From Clostridium novyi NT (GTDB taxonomy: Bacteria; Bacillota; Clostridia; Clostridiales; Clostridiaceae), in assembly GCF_000014125.1 (NCBI RefSeq), contig NC_008593.1, positions 1,240,001-1,304,000 of the forward strand: 64,000 nt of DNA. Direction: 5' to 3'. The number at the start of each line of letters is the position of its first letter. The stretch's first letter is position 1. The translations under genes were made by a program, and so were the position numbers. The notes beneath the pieces were generated by a model. It saw only the letters and a list, made by a program, of their open reading frames with translations, made no database searches and was not told the DNA's origin. Below are positions 25,878 to 34,301 of this stretch, one piece after another.

Positions 25878-27236
25878 ATGAGTAAAAATATTTTAAAAAA
25901 TAGTTCCCAAAATTCTAATGATAAAGTAAGTAGGGATAAATTTGATTCTAAAACAGGATTTATATTGGCATGTATTGGTTCAGCTGTAGGTATGGGTAAT
26001 ATTTGGATGTTTCCTTATAGAGTAGGACAATTTGGAGGAGCAGCTTTTTTAGTACCTTATTTTATATTTGTAATAATTATAGGTTTTACTGGTGTTATAG
26101 GGGAAATGTCTTTTGGACGTGCTATGGAAACTGGACCAGTTGGTGCTTTTAAAAAAGCATTAAATAGAAGAGGAAAAAAGCATGGAGATATTCTTGGGCT
26201 TATCCCTATAGTAGGATCATTAGGTATTGCTATAGGATATTCTGTTGTTGTAGGTTGGATTCTTAGATTTACAATAGGAAGTATTAGTGGACAGCTCACA
26301 AGCTCAACAGATAGTGTTAAATATTTTGAAGTTATTTCAGGACAATATGGAAGTCTTGTTTGGCATCTTTTGGCATTAGCACTAACATTTATTGTTATGC
26401 TTATGGGTGTATCTAAGGGGATAGAAAAAGTTAATAAAATTATGATGCCAGCTTTTTTTATATTATTTTTGATTTTAGCTATACGTGTTGTAATGTTACC
26501 AGGTGCAATTAAAGGATACGGATATCTACTAGTACCTAAATGGATATGCTTAATGAACCCTAAGACATGGGTTTTCGCTCTCGGACAAGCCTTTTTTTCT
26601 TTATCTTTGGCAGGATCGGGAACGGTAGTTTATGGAAGTTATCTAAAAAAGACAGAAGATATTGTAGAAAGTGCAAAGTATGTAACACTATTTGATACTA
26701 TTGCAGCTATGTTAGCAGCTTTTGTTATTATACCATCTGTATTTGCATTTGGTATGAATCCATCAGCAGGTCCACCACTTATGTTTATTACAATGCCTAG
26801 CGTATTTAAACAAATGCCTTTTGGAAGAATATTTTCTGTTATATTCTTTTTAGCTGTTTTATTTGCAGGAGTTACATCACTAATAAATTTATTTGAAGCT
26901 TCAATAGAAGCACTTCAAGAAAGATTTAATTTTAGTAGAATAAGTGCCGTTTCTACAATTGCTATAATAAGCGTAATTTCAGGAACATTTCTTGAAGAAG
27001 CAGACAAACTTGGAGTATGGATGGATATAATATCTATTTATGTAATACCATTAGGGGCTCTTCTTGCAGGAATAATGTTTTTCTGGATTTGTGGTTCTGA
27101 ATTTGCAAAGGAACAAGTTCAATTAGGTTGTAAGCATGAAGTAGGAAATTGGTTTACTCCTATGACTAAATATGTATTTTGTGGTTTAACAATTATAGTA
27201 TATGTTCTTGGAATATTTTATGGTGGAATAGGTTAA
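25878..27236 (+). CDS. Neurotransmitter:sodium symporter family transporter, probable tryptophan uptake
   Basis: A 452-aa membrane protein of the NSS (LeuT-fold) family with about 11-12 helices. The first helix carries the sodium/substrate site GCIGSAVGMGNIWMFPYRVG in LeuT order (here ACIGSAVGMGNIWMFPY). The unwound helix 6 region is visible as FALGQAFFSLSLAGSGTVVYGSYL. Position directly after tryptophanase matches the known tnaA-tnaT pairing in Symbiobacterium and others, hence tryptophan as likely substrate; that is inference. ATG 25878 has AAGGAG upstream. Its 3' end and terminator hairpin are repeated at 30760-30849. Confidence 0.85.
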   Translation: MSKNILKNSSQNSNDKVSRDKFDSKTGFILACIGSAVGMGNIWMFPYRVGQFGGAAFLVPYFIFVIIIGFTGVIGEMSFGRAMETGPVGAFKKALNRRGKKHGDILGLIPIVGSLGIAIGYSVVVGWILRFTIGSISGQLTSSTDSVKYFEVISGQYGSLVWHLLALALTFIVMLMGVSKGIEKVNKIMMPAFFILFLILAIRVVMLPGAIKGYGYLLVPKWICLMNPKTWVFALGQAFFSLSLAGSGTVVYGSYLKKTEDIVESAKYVTLFDTIAAMLAAFVIIPSVFAFGMNPSAGPPLMFITMPSVFKQMPFGRIFSVIFFLAVLFAGVTSLINLFEASIEALQERFNFSRISAVSTIAIISVISGTFLEEADKLGVWMDIISIYVIPLGALLAGIMFFWICGSEFAKEQVQLGCKHEVGNWFTPMTKYVFCGLTIIVYVLGIFYGGIG

Positions 27237-27279
27237 CATAAAAACTGCTAAAACTATATAAGTTTATAGTTTTAGCAGT
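27191..27279 (+). repeat. 89-bp direct repeat, left copy
   Basis: The last 46 bp of the NSS transporter gene plus its terminator hairpin (arms ACTGCTAAAACTATA / TATAGTTTTAGCAGT). It matches 30760-30849 with one extra A and one T/C change. This copy has lost its T-run because the IS end joins at 27280. Confidence 0.9.
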
Positions 27280-27314
27280 CAGGCTGTTGATAAACATAAT
27301 TTGTCAACAGCCTT
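27280..27314 (+). mobile_element. solo left end of the IS1182-type element
   Basis: Thirty-five bases identical to the left end of IS copies 1 and 2 (CAGGCTGTTGATAAACATAA through AACAGCCTT), containing the whole IS terminator stem. The match then stops abruptly. It again follows directly on a terminator hairpin, so it marks a third insertion that was later deleted or rearranged. Confidence 0.85.
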
Positions 27315-27337
27315 AGTCTTTTTAAAGGCTTTTTTTA

Positions 27338-28525
27338 TTAATTAGATGCTGTATCTACTGGATGTTGTTTTGAAAATTTCTTTTGAAATGAATCAACAAC
27401 CATAGCAACAGCTTGATCACCACTTATATTACAAGCAGTACCAAAACTATCTTGAGCTATATACAAAGCAATCATTAAACCAGTCATTGATGGAGAAAAA
27501 TGTAAATTTGCTTTTAAAAGACCTAGTGATGCCATTACTGCACCACCAGGAACTCCAGGAGCAGCAACCATAGTAACACCTAACATTGCTACGAATCCAA
27601 TTATTGTTCCCATTGTTATATGCATTCCATTTAACATGGCTACAGATAGTGCACAAGTTGTGATAGTTATTGTACTTCCTGATAAATGACAAGTAGCACA
27701 AAGTGGTATAACGAAATCTCTTATTCCTTTAGTAGTGCCTATTTGTTCTGCACATTGTAAGTTTACAGGAATAGTAGCAGCTGAGGATTGAGTTCCAAGT
27801 GCTGTTAAGTAACCTTTAACCTGAGATTTTAAAGAAAATATTAAATTCTTTTTACTACAACTACATCCAAACATAAATTGGAATAATAGCATAGAATAGT
27901 GAAGACAAAGTATGATTATGAATACTTTCCAAAATACATGAAATACTGTAGAAGCTTTTCCTGTGTAAGACATATTAGTAAAAATACCGCAAATGTGTAT
28001 AGGAAGTAATGGAATAACTACTTTTTCTATAGTAGCGGTTACTATTTGTTGGAATCCTATAAATGCATCTTTTAATGTTTTGTTTTGAACCTTTGCAATA
28101 CCAAGACCCATTATAAAAGCTAAAATAAGGGCAGCAGTAACATCCATTATTGGAGTCATTTCCATTGTAAAGAAAGCTTTTAAATCTGGTTTTGCATTTT
28201 GCATGGCACCTAATTCACTAGAATTAATAATATGAGGTAAAAATAATTTTCCTGCTAGTACTGCATAAGCTCCAGAAATTAACGTAAAGACATATGCTAC
28301 TAATATAGTGATGCCTAATAGTTTACCAGCGCCAGATCCAAGATCTGCAATACCAGCTACTATGAAACCTATAATTATAAGTGGAATTGCGAAGTTTAAG
28401 AAATTACCAAATATAGATGAGAATGTAACAAAAACTCTACAGAAACTTACTGGTAGATATCTACCAAAAATAAAACCTAGGATAATAGCGATTACAATTT
28501 TAGGTATTAAACCTAATTTTTTCAT
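27338..28525 (-). CDS. Dicarboxylate/amino acid:cation symporter (DAACS family)
   Basis: A 395-aa membrane transporter. I chose the start at 28525 (MKKLGLIPKIVIA) because AAGGGGGT lies just upstream; a longer in-frame extension to 28657 is IS-derived noise. It has about eight helices, re-entrant loops and the family motifs ALGTQSSAATIPV (hairpin 1, serine-rich) and APGVPGGAVMA (hairpin 2), followed by YIAQDSFGTACNISGDQAVAM. Likely substrates are serine/threonine, glutamate or dicarboxylates. It stands opposite and upstream of threonine dehydratase, which makes serine/threonine plausible. It lies inside the segment bounded by the 89/90-bp repeats. Confidence 0.85.
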   Translation of the reverse strand: MKKLGLIPKIVIAIILGFIFGRYLPVSFCRVFVTFSSIFGNFLNFAIPLIIIGFIVAGIADLGSGAGKLLGITILVAYVFTLISGAYAVLAGKLFLPHIINSSELGAMQNAKPDLKAFFTMEMTPIMDVTAALILAFIMGLGIAKVQNKTLKDAFIGFQQIVTATIEKVVIPLLPIHICGIFTNMSYTGKASTVFHVFWKVFIIILCLHYSMLLFQFMFGCSCSKKNLIFSLKSQVKGYLTALGTQSSAATIPVNLQCAEQIGTTKGIRDFVIPLCATCHLSGSTITITTCALSVAMLNGMHITMGTIIGFVAMLGVTMVAAPGVPGGAVMASLGLLKANLHFSPSMTGLMIALYIAQDSFGTACNISGDQAVAMVVDSFQKKFSKQHPVDTASN

Positions 28526-28576
28526 TAAAATACCCCCTTGAAAAATAATTTGTTTTGTTAAGTTATATGAACACTG

Positions 28577-29121
28577 AACTATCTCATCCCTAGAGTTACA
28601 ATAGTTTCGCCATAAAATCATTACCTCCCATGGGAAAGGAGAATAGTCCAATGTCAAAAGCTAGATTAAAATGTCCTACATGCCACAGTCATAAACTAAA
28701 TAAAGTTTGGGGAGAACAAAGAAGGAAATCAAAAATATCAATGTAAAGGTTGTTTTTTATGTGGCAAAGCAATTTATATTCATCATGATCATCCTAAATA
28801 TACCCGTTATAAATGTGGTAATAGAAAATGTAAACGTATACTTATTTAAGTAAAAGGCAAGCTATTTCATATCCATATGAGTATGTAATCGATTGCAATA
28901 ATAATTTTAAAGGTGTAAGATATTTTGTTTCTGTTATTCTAAATGCTTTAGTTGAAGTTGCAGCAATTAAACTTAATAGTATTAAAAAAGCTAGCTTACT
29001 ATTAGCAACCTAAAGGCTAAAAAAAGAACATTTAAGTGGTTACTTTTGTAAAATTTTAAATTTACATGTAAAATCAATCTAAGCTAATGCTTAAATTCGT
29101 AATTTTGAGATTGAGATAGTT
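28577..29121 (+). mobile_element. degenerate insertion sequence remnant
   Basis: AACTATCTCA at 28577-28586 and its exact inverse at 29112-29121 bracket a broken transposase reading frame. The 545-bp length and mutated frame indicate an internally deleted, dead IS. No target duplication is visible. It lies about 50 bp upstream of the symporter start. Confidence 0.55.
28651..29013 (+). pseudogene. zinc-ribbon transposase fragment, frameshifted and deleted
   Basis: From ATG 28651 (GGAGAA upstream) the frame reads SKARLKCPTCHSHKLNKVWG. It then shifts near 28720 into QKYQCKGCFLCGKAIYIHHD and later KYTRYKCGNRKCKRILI. After a stop, another frame gives YEYVIDCNNNFKGVRYFVSV ending in LASLLLAT-like sequence and TAA. 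Paired CxxC motifs are typical of transposase N-terminal zinc ribbons. At least two frame breaks and loss of the catalytic middle rule out function. The IS family is uncertain. Confidence 0.65.
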
Positions 29122-29371
29122 AAATTATTATAATTAATTAATAGAACCAAATAATTTAATTAATATGTTAAATGATGCATAATGAGCTTAGATTAAAAGT
29201 TTATTAGTATATATTATTAAGGGTAGTGATTATATATTATTAAAATAATAAATAAAATATAAAATTTACACACTAGTATTTAATAAATGGATTTAAAATT
29301 TTATTGACAATAATCTAATTTAATAAACAATAAACTTGCATTTTGCCTATTAATATATAAATGAAAATATT

Positions 29372-29423
29372 CAGCACCTTTGCTTTAATATAATTATTCA
29401 ATCATATCGCAAAGGAGTTGCTG
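29372..29423 (+). repeat. stem-loop in the long gap before threonine dehydratase
   Basis: CAGCACCTTTGC and GCAAAGGAGTTGCTG pair with a 3-nt bulge around an AT-rich loop; no T-run follows. The gap 29122-29804 has no gene. It also contains two GTGACAATTA copies (29623, 29753) and a possible promoter TTGCAA-16-TATACC (29709-29736) for the dehydratase. Confidence 0.45.
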
Positions 29424-29804
29424 ACTATTTATCAATAATTATATCGCTTAATAATAAAATATTAGATTATTATGTTTTAAATTCCAAAAATATTTAAAAT
29501 ATAAAAATATATTATTACATAAATAAGGTATAGCATAGTAAGGAATTAGTTTAAAAGTGTATCCGATACAAAAACATGTGTTTTTCTGTCAAAAAATTTT
29601 GTTGTTTTTTTCATAAAAAGTAGTGACAATTAATAAAATTAAACTGTAATTGAAAATGAAAATAGAAATTTATAATTTCTTTAAACATAAAATAACAGAA
29701 AAATAACCTTGCAAACGGAATTTAATACAATATACCTAAAAGGTTAAGAATTGTGACAATTATTAGCTTGATGTAATCGATTTCAAAATAAGGAGGAGGA
29801 TATA

Positions 29805-30767
29805 ATGACATTAGATTTAAAAAAAATAAAACAAGCTCAAGAAAATATTAAAGGAGTAGCAAGAAGAACTCCATTATTTTACACAAGTACATTCTCAAAA
29901 ATAAGTGGATATGAAGTTTATTTAAAATGTGAAAACAAACAAAAAACAGGAGCTTTTAAATTAAGAGGAGCTTATAATAAAATAGTTAATTTAACAGAAG
30001 AACAAAAAAAATGTGGAGTAATAGCTTCATCAGCTGGTAACCATGCTCAAGGTGTTGCATATGCAGCTACTGCGTTTGGAGTAAAATCAACAATAGTTAT
30101 GCCAGCTACAGCACCACAAGCTAAGGTTGAAGCTACTAAAGGATATGGAGCAGAAGTTGTTCAATATGGTCAAGTTTATGATGAATGTTATGCAAAAGCT
30201 GTTGAAATACAAAAAGAAACTGGAGCTACATTTGTTCATCCTTTTAATGATGAAGATGTAATGGCTGGACAAGGAACTATAGGTCTTGAAATATTAGAAG
30301 ACTTACCATATGTAGATGGAATCGTTGTACCTATTGGCGGTGGCGGATTAATATCAGGTATAGCTGTAGCTGCAAAATTTATAAAATCAAGTGTTAAAAT
30401 AATAGGAGTACAACCCGAAATAATAGCTTCTACAAAAGCTTCATTAGAAGCTGGAAAGGTAGTTACTGTAACCGGTGCTAAATCTTTAGCTGATGGTATA
30501 TCTGTACAAACTCCAGGAGATGTATCATTCCAATATATGCAAAAATATGTTGATGAAGTAGTTACTATAACTGAAGATGAAATAGCTCATGCTATGTTCC
30601 AACTTATGCAAAGAGGAAAATTATTAGCAGAAGGAGCTGGTGCATCACCTTTAGCAGCACTTTTGGCAGGAAAGATAAAAGTTGATGGAAAGAAAGTTGC
30701 TTTATTAGTAAGTGGTGGAAACGTTGATATGGCTGTAGTATCAGAAATAATAAGAAAAGAATTATAG
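29805..30767 (+). CDS. Threonine ammonia-lyase (dehydratase), catabolic TdcB-type
   Basis: A 320-aa PLP enzyme converting threonine (and serine) to 2-oxobutyrate (pyruvate) and ammonia. Motifs: YLKCENKQKTGAFKLRGA with the PLP lysine, SAGNHAQGVA, the phosphate-binding GGGGLISG and LLVSGGNVD. It lacks the C-terminal ACT domain of biosynthetic IlvA, hence the catabolic assignment. GGAGGAGG precedes ATG 29805. Its stop codon sits inside the right copy of the 90-bp repeat, exactly where sequence copied from the NSS transporter begins, so its native downstream region has been replaced. Confidence 0.92.
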   Translation: MTLDLKKIKQAQENIKGVARRTPLFYTSTFSKISGYEVYLKCENKQKTGAFKLRGAYNKIVNLTEEQKKCGVIASSAGNHAQGVAYAATAFGVKSTIVMPATAPQAKVEATKGYGAEVVQYGQVYDECYAKAVEIQKETGATFVHPFNDEDVMAGQGTIGLEILEDLPYVDGIVVPIGGGGLISGIAVAAKFIKSSVKIIGVQPEIIASTKASLEAGKVVTVTGAKSLADGISVQTPGDVSFQYMQKYVDEVVTITEDEIAHAMFQLMQRGKLLAEGAGASPLAALLAGKIKVDGKKVALLVSGGNVDMAVVSEIIRKEL

Positions 30768-30849
30768 TATATGTTCTTGGAATATTTTATGGTGGAATAG
30801 GTTAACATAAAAAACTGCTAAAACTACATAAGTTTATAGTTTTAGCAGT
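30760..30849 (+). repeat. 90-bp direct repeat, right copy, with terminator
   Basis: Repeats the tail of the NSS transporter gene and its terminator hairpin (see 27191-27279), followed here by the natural TTTTCC run. It now terminates threonine dehydratase. The stretch 30850-31200 holds no gene, only AT-rich DNA and a 36-bp palindrome. Confidence 0.9.
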
Positions 30850-31064
30850 TTTCCTATTGCTTAAAAAGCCTCCTATATGATATGATTACTCAAATGGATG
30901 TAAGAGATAATTTTATTCATTAATTAGTATGAAATTAAATTACAAAATTAAAAAAGAATATTAATAAATAATAAAAATATTTTAAAAAATCTTATTGTTT
31001 ATTTTTTGTCAAAGTTGTTATATAATATTATTAATAAATATGATATAATAGTGATACAGAATTA

Positions 31065-31100
31065 AATATTTAATAAATTTAATTAAATTTATTAAATATT
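31065..31100. repeat. 36-bp perfect palindrome without loop
   Basis: AATATTTAATAAATTTAA (31065-31082) is directly followed by its exact reverse complement (31083-31100). It consists only of A and T and lies 100 bp before the next gene. It may be a protein site or a cruciform-prone sequence; chance is possible in such AT-rich DNA. Confidence 0.6.
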
Positions 31101-31200
31101 ATGTGAAAGATATAAATAATTTAGTTAACTAAATATTATACTAATTAAATGGTTATGTAATATTTAATATACAAATATTAAGATTTAAGGAGGAATTGTT

Positions 31201-31539
31201 ATGAGTAAGTATAAAGTAGGGGAAGAATTAATAATAATTGAAAATCAACACGAAGATGTTAAAAAGCTAAGTGAACTAATAGAATTAAAAGTAAACAAAG
31301 AAAATTACTCAAAATTAACATTAGGAATAAAAATATTAGAAGTAAAATATGATAAGCCAAATGTTATATTAACTTATAGAAATGTAACAGGTGATGTTAA
31401 AAAGGTATTTGCTATTTGTAGGGATATTCCTAATTTTGATGAAGAAAAAGTTTTGGAAAAAGCTTTACTTAAAGCATTCCAAGAGGAAATAATAAATCTA
31501 AATGTTACTAAAAATCAAGGTATTCAATTAAAGTACTAA
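31201..31539 (+). CDS. Hypothetical small protein
   Basis: I do not recognise this 112-aa cytoplasmic protein. It is acidic/basic mixed, with no membrane segment or Cys motif. The N-terminal part (KYKVGEELIIIENQHEDVKKLSELIEL) looks strand-helix, and the centre (GIKILEVKYDKPNVILTYRNVTGDVKKVFAIC) looks like a small beta sheet. AAGGAGG lies 6-7 nt before ATG 31201, so it is well expressed on paper. It is monocistronic, with a terminator at 31573-31607. Confidence 0.6.
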   Translation: MSKYKVGEELIIIENQHEDVKKLSELIELKVNKENYSKLTLGIKILEVKYDKPNVILTYRNVTGDVKKVFAICRDIPNFDEEKVLEKALLKAFQEEIINLNVTKNQGIQLKY

Positions 31540-31572
31540 TAAAGTACTACTTTTAAAATAACTTTAAAAACA

Positions 31573-31607
31573 AAATCTCTACACTATAAGGTGCAGAGAT
31601 TTTTTTA
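31573..31607 (+). terminator. terminator
   Basis: AAATCTCTACAC and GTGCAGAGATTT pair with one mismatch, then TTTTT. Confidence 0.85.
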
Positions 31608-31664
31608 ATTATTAAAATATATGATATAATAAAAATACTAAAAATATAAGAGGTGAATTAATAT

Positions 31665-32306
31665 ATGACTACAATATATTTAACTAGACATGGACAAACT
31701 GAGTGGAATTTAAATAAGAGATTACAAGGGTGGAAGAACTCTCCTTTAACGGAACTTGGAATTTCCCAGGCTAAAGCATTAAGTGAGAGACTTAAGGATA
31801 CTGAAATAGACGTTATTTATTCAAGTCCTATAGAAAGAGCATATAAAACAGCAGAAATTATAAAAGGAAATAAGGATATTGAAATTATAAAGCATGATGG
31901 ATTAAAGGAATTTAACTATGGTGATTGGGAAGGATTAACCATTGATGAAATAGAGAAAAACCCTATGTATACCAAAGAATTAGATAATTTATTTAATAGT
32001 CCTAAGGAATATAAGCCTTTTGGTGGAGAAACATACGATGATCTTATAAAGAGAATAGATATTACAATGAACGAGATACTAGGAAAAAACAAAGATAAAA
32101 AGATACTAATAGTTACACATGGAATGACATTAAAAATGCTACTTCATTATTTTAATGAAAATATGACACTTGATGATATTGTAAAGCTTCCTGTAATGGG
32201 ACAAACTAGTCTTACTAAAATTGATGTTGCTGACGGAAAATATAACTTAGTTTTTCAAAATGATACCAGTCATTATGATGATAATCATGTTCAAGTAGGA
32301 TGGTAA
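31665..32306 (+). CDS. Histidine phosphatase (phosphoglycerate mutase-like) family protein
   Basis: A 213-aa cytoplasmic enzyme of branch 1 of the histidine phosphatase superfamily. The RHG motif is TRHGQTEWN (phospho-accepting His8), with supporting SSPIERAYKTAEI, KEFNYGDWEGLT and the second His in VTHGMTLKML. The substrate is unknown. It is not necessarily part of the B12 pathway although it lies just before the cobalamin riboswitch; a separate promoter for the B12 operon starts right at its stop codon. A dedicated CobC-type paralogue exists at 35051. Confidence 0.85.
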   Translation: MTTIYLTRHGQTEWNLNKRLQGWKNSPLTELGISQAKALSERLKDTEIDVIYSSPIERAYKTAEIIKGNKDIEIIKHDGLKEFNYGDWEGLTIDEIEKNPMYTKELDNLFNSPKEYKPFGGETYDDLIKRIDITMNEILGKNKDKKILIVTHGMTLKMLLHYFNENMTLDDIVKLPVMGQTSLTKIDVADGKYNLVFQNDTSHYDDNHVQVGW

Positions 32307-32307
32307 T

Positions 32308-32336
32308 TTGATTTTACATATAATAAATGATATAAT
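32308..32336 (+). promoter_or_regulatory. promoter of the B12 operon
   Basis: TTGATT (32308-32313), 17 nt and TATAAT (32331-32336), just before the riboswitch, giving a start near 32343. Confidence 0.7.
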
Positions 32337-32344
32337 CACAACAG

Positions 32345-32545
32345 TTTTCAATTGAGAAAATTAAATAAGTCATTAGGTGCTCTATTATAAGAGGTAAAAG
32401 GGAAAGTGGTTAAAATCCACTGCAGCCCCCGCTACTGTAAATGAGGATGAAATCTAAATTGCCATCCATAAGGAGAAGGTTAGAAAGTAATATGATCCAT
32501 AAGCCAGGAAACCTGCCTAATGTACGATTATTTAAGTCTTCGGTG
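32345..32545 (+). ncRNA. Cobalamin riboswitch
   Basis: The aptamer core is clear: GAGGTAAAAGGGAAAGTGGT, the paired AGTGG/CCACT, GCAGCCCCCGCTACTGTAA, GAGGATGAAATC and the closing AAGCCAGGAAACCTGCC before TAATGTAC. It binds adenosylcobalamin-type ligands and should shut off the downstream operon when B12 is plentiful, through the terminators at 32562-32589 and 32608-32633. The ends of the RNA are approximate. Confidence 0.95.
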
Positions 32546-32561
32546 GGAAGATATAAAAGTT

Positions 32562-32589
32562 AAAGTTGTATTGTAGATACAACTTTTTT
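32562..32589 (+). terminator. riboswitch expression-platform terminator
   Basis: AAAGTTGTAT and ATACAACTTT pair perfectly around TGTAG, followed by TTTT. Confidence 0.85.
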
Positions 32590-32607
32590 GGCTTGCTTTA
32601 TATATTC

Positions 32608-32633
32608 CCGCATCTTAATAGGTGCGGTTTTTT
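32608..32633 (+). terminator. second terminator-like hairpin in the B12 leader
   Basis: CCGCATCT and AGGTGCGG (one wobble) pair around TAAT, followed by TTTTTTATTTT. It lies only 18 nt after the first terminator and before the cobT RBS. Confidence 0.75.
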
Positions 32634-32656
32634 ATTTTGAATTTAGGAGGAAATTC

Positions 32657-33724
32657 ATGAATTTATTAGAGACTGTTTTAAAGGAAATCAAACCATTAGA
32701 TACTACTATTATGGATAAAGCATTAAAAAGATTGGATAAACTTGCAAAACCTCTTGGGAGTCTTGGAAGACTTGAAGATATAGCAATGCAAATATCAGGA
32801 ATAACAGGTAATGTTAAGAATAAGTGCAAGAAAAAGTGTACTATAGTTATGGCTGCTGATAATGGGATATGGGAAGAAGGTGTGAGTGCATGCCCTCAAT
32901 CAATTACAGCTATACAAACAATTAATATGCTTAAAGGATTAACTGGAGTTGCGGTTATATCTAAACATGCTAATGCGGATATAAAGGTTATAGATATTGG
33001 TATCAATGCAGAAATAAGTCATCCTAGTTTAGTGAATAGGAAAATAAGAATGGGCACTTACAATATGGTTAAAGGCAGTGCTATGACAAGAGATGAAGCT
33101 ATAAAAGCTATAGAAATTGGTATAGAGAGTGTTAAAGAGTTAACAAAGGAAAACTATAGTGTTTTAGGTACCGGAGAAATGGGAATATGCAATACAAGCA
33201 CAAGTAGTGCAATATTAATGGTTCTTACAGGATGTAGTGCTGATATTGCAGTTGGAAAAGGATCTGGTATTACAGAAGAAGCTTATATTAATAAAAAGAA
33301 GGTAATTAAAGAAGCTATAAAAATTAATAATCCAGATAAGGAAGATCCTATTGATGTACTATCTAAAGTAGGTGGATTTGATATTGCAGGGCTTGTTGGT
33401 TGCTTTTTAGGAGCTGCATACTATAGAGTTCCAATAGTTATGGATGGATTTATATCTAGTGCTGCTGCATTAATTGCATATAAATTAAATCCTTTAACTA
33501 AAGAATATATGATACCATCTCACGCTTCTAAAGAACCAGGATTTAATCTTATTATGAAGGAACTTAAACTAGAACCTATGTTTAATCTTAATATGAGATT
33601 AGGAGAAGGAAGTGGATGTCCACTAACCTTTGATTTAATAGATGCAGCTTCTGATATTATGTGCAATATGGCAACTTTTGAAGAAGCATCTATAGTTGAT
33701 GATTATTTAATTGATATAAGGTGA
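32657..33724 (+). CDS. cobT: Nicotinate-nucleotide-dimethylbenzimidazole phosphoribosyltransferase
   Basis: A 355-aa enzyme making alpha-ribazole phosphate from a lower-ligand base and nicotinate mononucleotide. ATG 32657 (MNLLETVLKEIKP) is fixed by TTAGGAGG just upstream; the longer frame reads into the leader terminators. Motifs: LAKPLGSLGRLEDIA, MAADNGIWEEGVSACPQSITA, GTGEMGICNTSTSSA, and RLGEGSGCPLTFDLIDAA with the catalytic Glu. First gene of a ten-gene operon controlled by the cobalamin riboswitch. Confidence 0.95.
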   Translation: MNLLETVLKEIKPLDTTIMDKALKRLDKLAKPLGSLGRLEDIAMQISGITGNVKNKCKKKCTIVMAADNGIWEEGVSACPQSITAIQTINMLKGLTGVAVISKHANADIKVIDIGINAEISHPSLVNRKIRMGTYNMVKGSAMTRDEAIKAIEIGIESVKELTKENYSVLGTGEMGICNTSTSSAILMVLTGCSADIAVGKGSGITEEAYINKKKVIKEAIKINNPDKEDPIDVLSKVGGFDIAGLVGCFLGAAYYRVPIVMDGFISSAAALIAYKLNPLTKEYMIPSHASKEPGFNLIMKELKLEPMFNLNMRLGEGSGCPLTFDLIDAASDIMCNMATFEEASIVDDYLIDIR

Positions 33725-33729
33725 TAAAA

Positions 33730-34290
33730 ATGGGAAAAATTATATTAGTAACCGGTGGAGCAAGAAGTGGTAAAAGTAGTTATGCTGAAAATATAGCTAA
33801 AAATGTTGGAGAAAAAATATTATACATAGCAACATCAATACCATTTGATGAAGAAATGAAGCATAGAGTTAAAAAACACAAAGAAAGCAGACCAGAAATT
33901 TGGGATACCTATGAAGGATACAAAAGTTTAGATAAAGTAGTAAGAGAAAAGAATAATTTATATGATGGTATGTTACTTGATTGTGTAACTATTATGACTT
34001 CAAATTTTATGTTTGATTATATTGGAGATAAAATAGAAGAAGCAGATAACACTACTTTGGATACAGTAGAAAAGAAGATAATAACAAATTTTGAGAAGCT
34101 TTTAAATGAAGCTATTAAAGGAAATAGTACTATGATACTTGTAACTAATGAATTAGGCTATGGAATAGTTCCAGAAAATAAATTAGCACGAGTATATAGG
34201 GATATAGTAGGTAGAATAAATCAATATATAGCCTCAAGGGCAAGTGAGGTATATTTAGTTGTATGTGGTATACCAATAAAAGTTAAGTGA
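33730..34290 (+). CDS. cobU: Adenosylcobinamide kinase / cobinamide-phosphate guanylyltransferase
   Basis: A 186-aa bifunctional enzyme that phosphorylates adenosylcobinamide and transfers GMP to it. P-loop VTGGARSGKSSYAE lies at 6-19, the guanylylated His region is HRVKKHKESRP, and a TNELGYGIVPENKLAR segment follows. I prefer ATG 33730 over the GTG at 33721 that overlaps the cobT stop, because AAGGTGAT then has normal spacing. It acts just before CobS in loop assembly. Confidence 0.93.
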   Translation: MGKIILVTGGARSGKSSYAENIAKNVGEKILYIATSIPFDEEMKHRVKKHKESRPEIWDTYEGYKSLDKVVREKNNLYDGMLLDCVTIMTSNFMFDYIGDKIEEADNTTLDTVEKKIITNFEKLLNEAIKGNSTMILVTNELGYGIVPENKLARVYRDIVGRINQYIASRASEVYLVVCGIPIKVK

Positions 34291-34301
34291 GGATAGAATT
34301 T

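Noticed and set aside
28526..28657. 44-residue N-terminal extension of the DAACS symporter
   Set aside because: It lies in IS-derived DNA and is not hydrophobic or family-like; the strong RBS is at the inner Met (28525).
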